A stretch of 64,000 bases of DNA, from assembly GCF_002563675.1 (NCBI RefSeq), contig NZ_PDJC01000001.1, positions 434,001 through 498,000 on the forward strand. Reading direction: 5' to 3'. Of this stretch, positions 63,453 to 64,000 are shown piece by piece. The notes beneath the pieces are model-generated. The model did no database searches and was not told where the DNA came from. It saw only the letters and a list, made by a program, of their open reading frames with translations. Made by a program: the position numbers and the translations under genes. This stretch comes from Propionicimonas paludicola (GTDB taxonomy: Bacteria; Actinomycetota; Actinomycetes; Propionibacteriales; Propionibacteriaceae). Every line of letters begins with the position of its first letter. Within the stretch, counting starts at the first letter, position 1.

Positions 63453-64000
63453 GACTTCCTCCTCAACGTGATGGTGTGGTGGTAGCGGTCGGAGCGGATG
63501 ATCGTCCGGCTGTACTCGATCGGTTGTTCTGCCTTGTCAAAGCCGTGACGGGCGATCGCGAGCAGCGGCTCGCCGAGCTTCACCTCGAGCATGGCGGCCA
63601 CCTCCGCGTCCGCCTTGGCCAGGCCGAAGGTGTCCTCGGTGGTCTGGACGACCAGGTTGAAGGCGTCCTCGAGCTGGGCGTACAGCGACTCCCCGCCCAG
63701 CAGGTTGTCGATGTCGTAGCCGCGGAACAGGGCCACCGGCAGGTAGGAGACGTTGTGAGAGACCGGTGCGCCGTCGGCGGTGCGGATCCGGGGGAAGCGG
63801 ACGACCTCGACTCCGGTGGCGATCCCGAGATTGCGGGCCACCTCGGCTCCGGCCGGCACCGTGGCGAGCTCCTCGGCGCGACGCCCGGGGGTGATTCCCT
63901 GGGCCAGCATCATCTGGGTGAAGCTCATCAGGGTGGCCGGCTTCAGGCTCAGCCGCGGGGCGACCACCCGGGTGCCCATCCCGTGAATGATGGTCAGCAG
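63449..64000 (-). CDS. GntR-family (HutC/UTRA) transcriptional regulator, 5' end cut by the window edge
   Basis: The visible 184 codons end with a UTRA ligand-binding domain (FPRIRTADGAPVSHNVSYLP, GESLYAQLEDAF, EYSRTIIRSDRYH). At the right edge the frame stays open through LLTIIHGMGTRVVAPR, the typical end of a GntR winged helix, so the gene continues beyond base 64000 and the ATG at 63979 is not the start. It heads the ECF operon and probably senses a substrate or product of this pathway. Confidence 0.88.
   Translation of the reverse strand: MLTIIHGMGTRVVAPRLSLKPATLMSFTQMMLAQGITPGRRAEELATVPAGAEVARNLGIATGVEVVRFPRIRTADGAPVSHNVSYLPVALFRGYDIDNLLGGESLYAQLEDAFNLVVQTTEDTFGLAKADAEVAAMLEVKLGEPLLAIARHGFDKAEQPIEYSRTIIRSDRYHHTITLRRKS

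Overview
The window is a gene-dense, high-GC stretch of an actinobacterial chromosome, with no rRNA, tRNA, CRISPR array or phage region seen. A WhiB2-type regulator, a WhiB-linked glycosyltransferase, DUF5719, DUF3499, DUF3039 and TIGR03089 proteins, an acyl-CoA carboxylase epsilon subunit and a decaprenyl-phosphate phosphoribosyltransferase all point to Actinomycetia. I would guess Propionibacteriales/Propionibacteriaceae, but no rRNA marker is present to confirm this. Many start codons lie 6-8 bases after a TANNNT box, the signature of leaderless transcripts that is known in this phylum.

Bases 1-18,660 form a xylan/xylose utilisation region. It contains a LacI regulator cut by the left edge, a ROK regulator, a CUT2 xylose importer (xylF-xylG-xylH), divergent xylA and xylB, then a reverse-strand operon. 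That operon runs solute-binding protein, two CUT1 permeases, GH3 glycosidase, GH43 glycosidase and acetylxylan esterase-like deacetylase, with a second LacI regulator divergent from it. The three hydrolytic enzymes lack signal peptides. The implied logic is to import acetylated xylo-oligosaccharides, deacetylate and hydrolyse them in the cytoplasm, then isomerise and phosphorylate xylose. The two LacI genes are paralogues with almost identical 18-20 bp dyad operators upstream.

Bases 18,664-34,546 are mostly housekeeping: a biotin carboxylase/BCCP protein, a CorA-like transporter, a LysE exporter, a small lower-GC accessory patch (HNH/DUF222 protein and a lipoprotein), a YibE/F membrane protein, SDR, UbiA-type prenyltransferase, Maf, AccE, carboxylase beta subunit, divergent BirA, a PH-domain protein, GtrA, an S51 peptidase, PurK and PurE.

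Bases 34,637-47,887 hold cell-envelope and GDP-mannose genes: LCP protein, beta-lactamase-fold lipoprotein, TIGR03089 protein, mannose-1-phosphate guanylyltransferase, WhiB, a large membrane glycosyltransferase, DUF5719, phosphomannomutase, a Trm112-like protein and a SIS-type protein. Bases 47,945-57,533 hold assorted single genes including ahcY, a VanY-type peptidase, sixA, a MarR regulator and malQ. A striking array of 20-bp repeats in two opposing orientations follows malQ.

Bases 57,735-64,000 are a tightly coupled seven-gene reverse-strand operon: GntR regulator (cut by the right edge), PfkB-type kinase, an ECF transporter (S component, fused double ATPase, T component), an ADP-ribosylglycohydrolase-family protein and a PurM/AIR-synthase-fold protein. 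This is the most interesting locus in the window. The combination suggests uptake and processing of a ribosyl compound. Alpha-ribazole, the cobalamin lower-ligand nucleoside, is my leading but unproven candidate.
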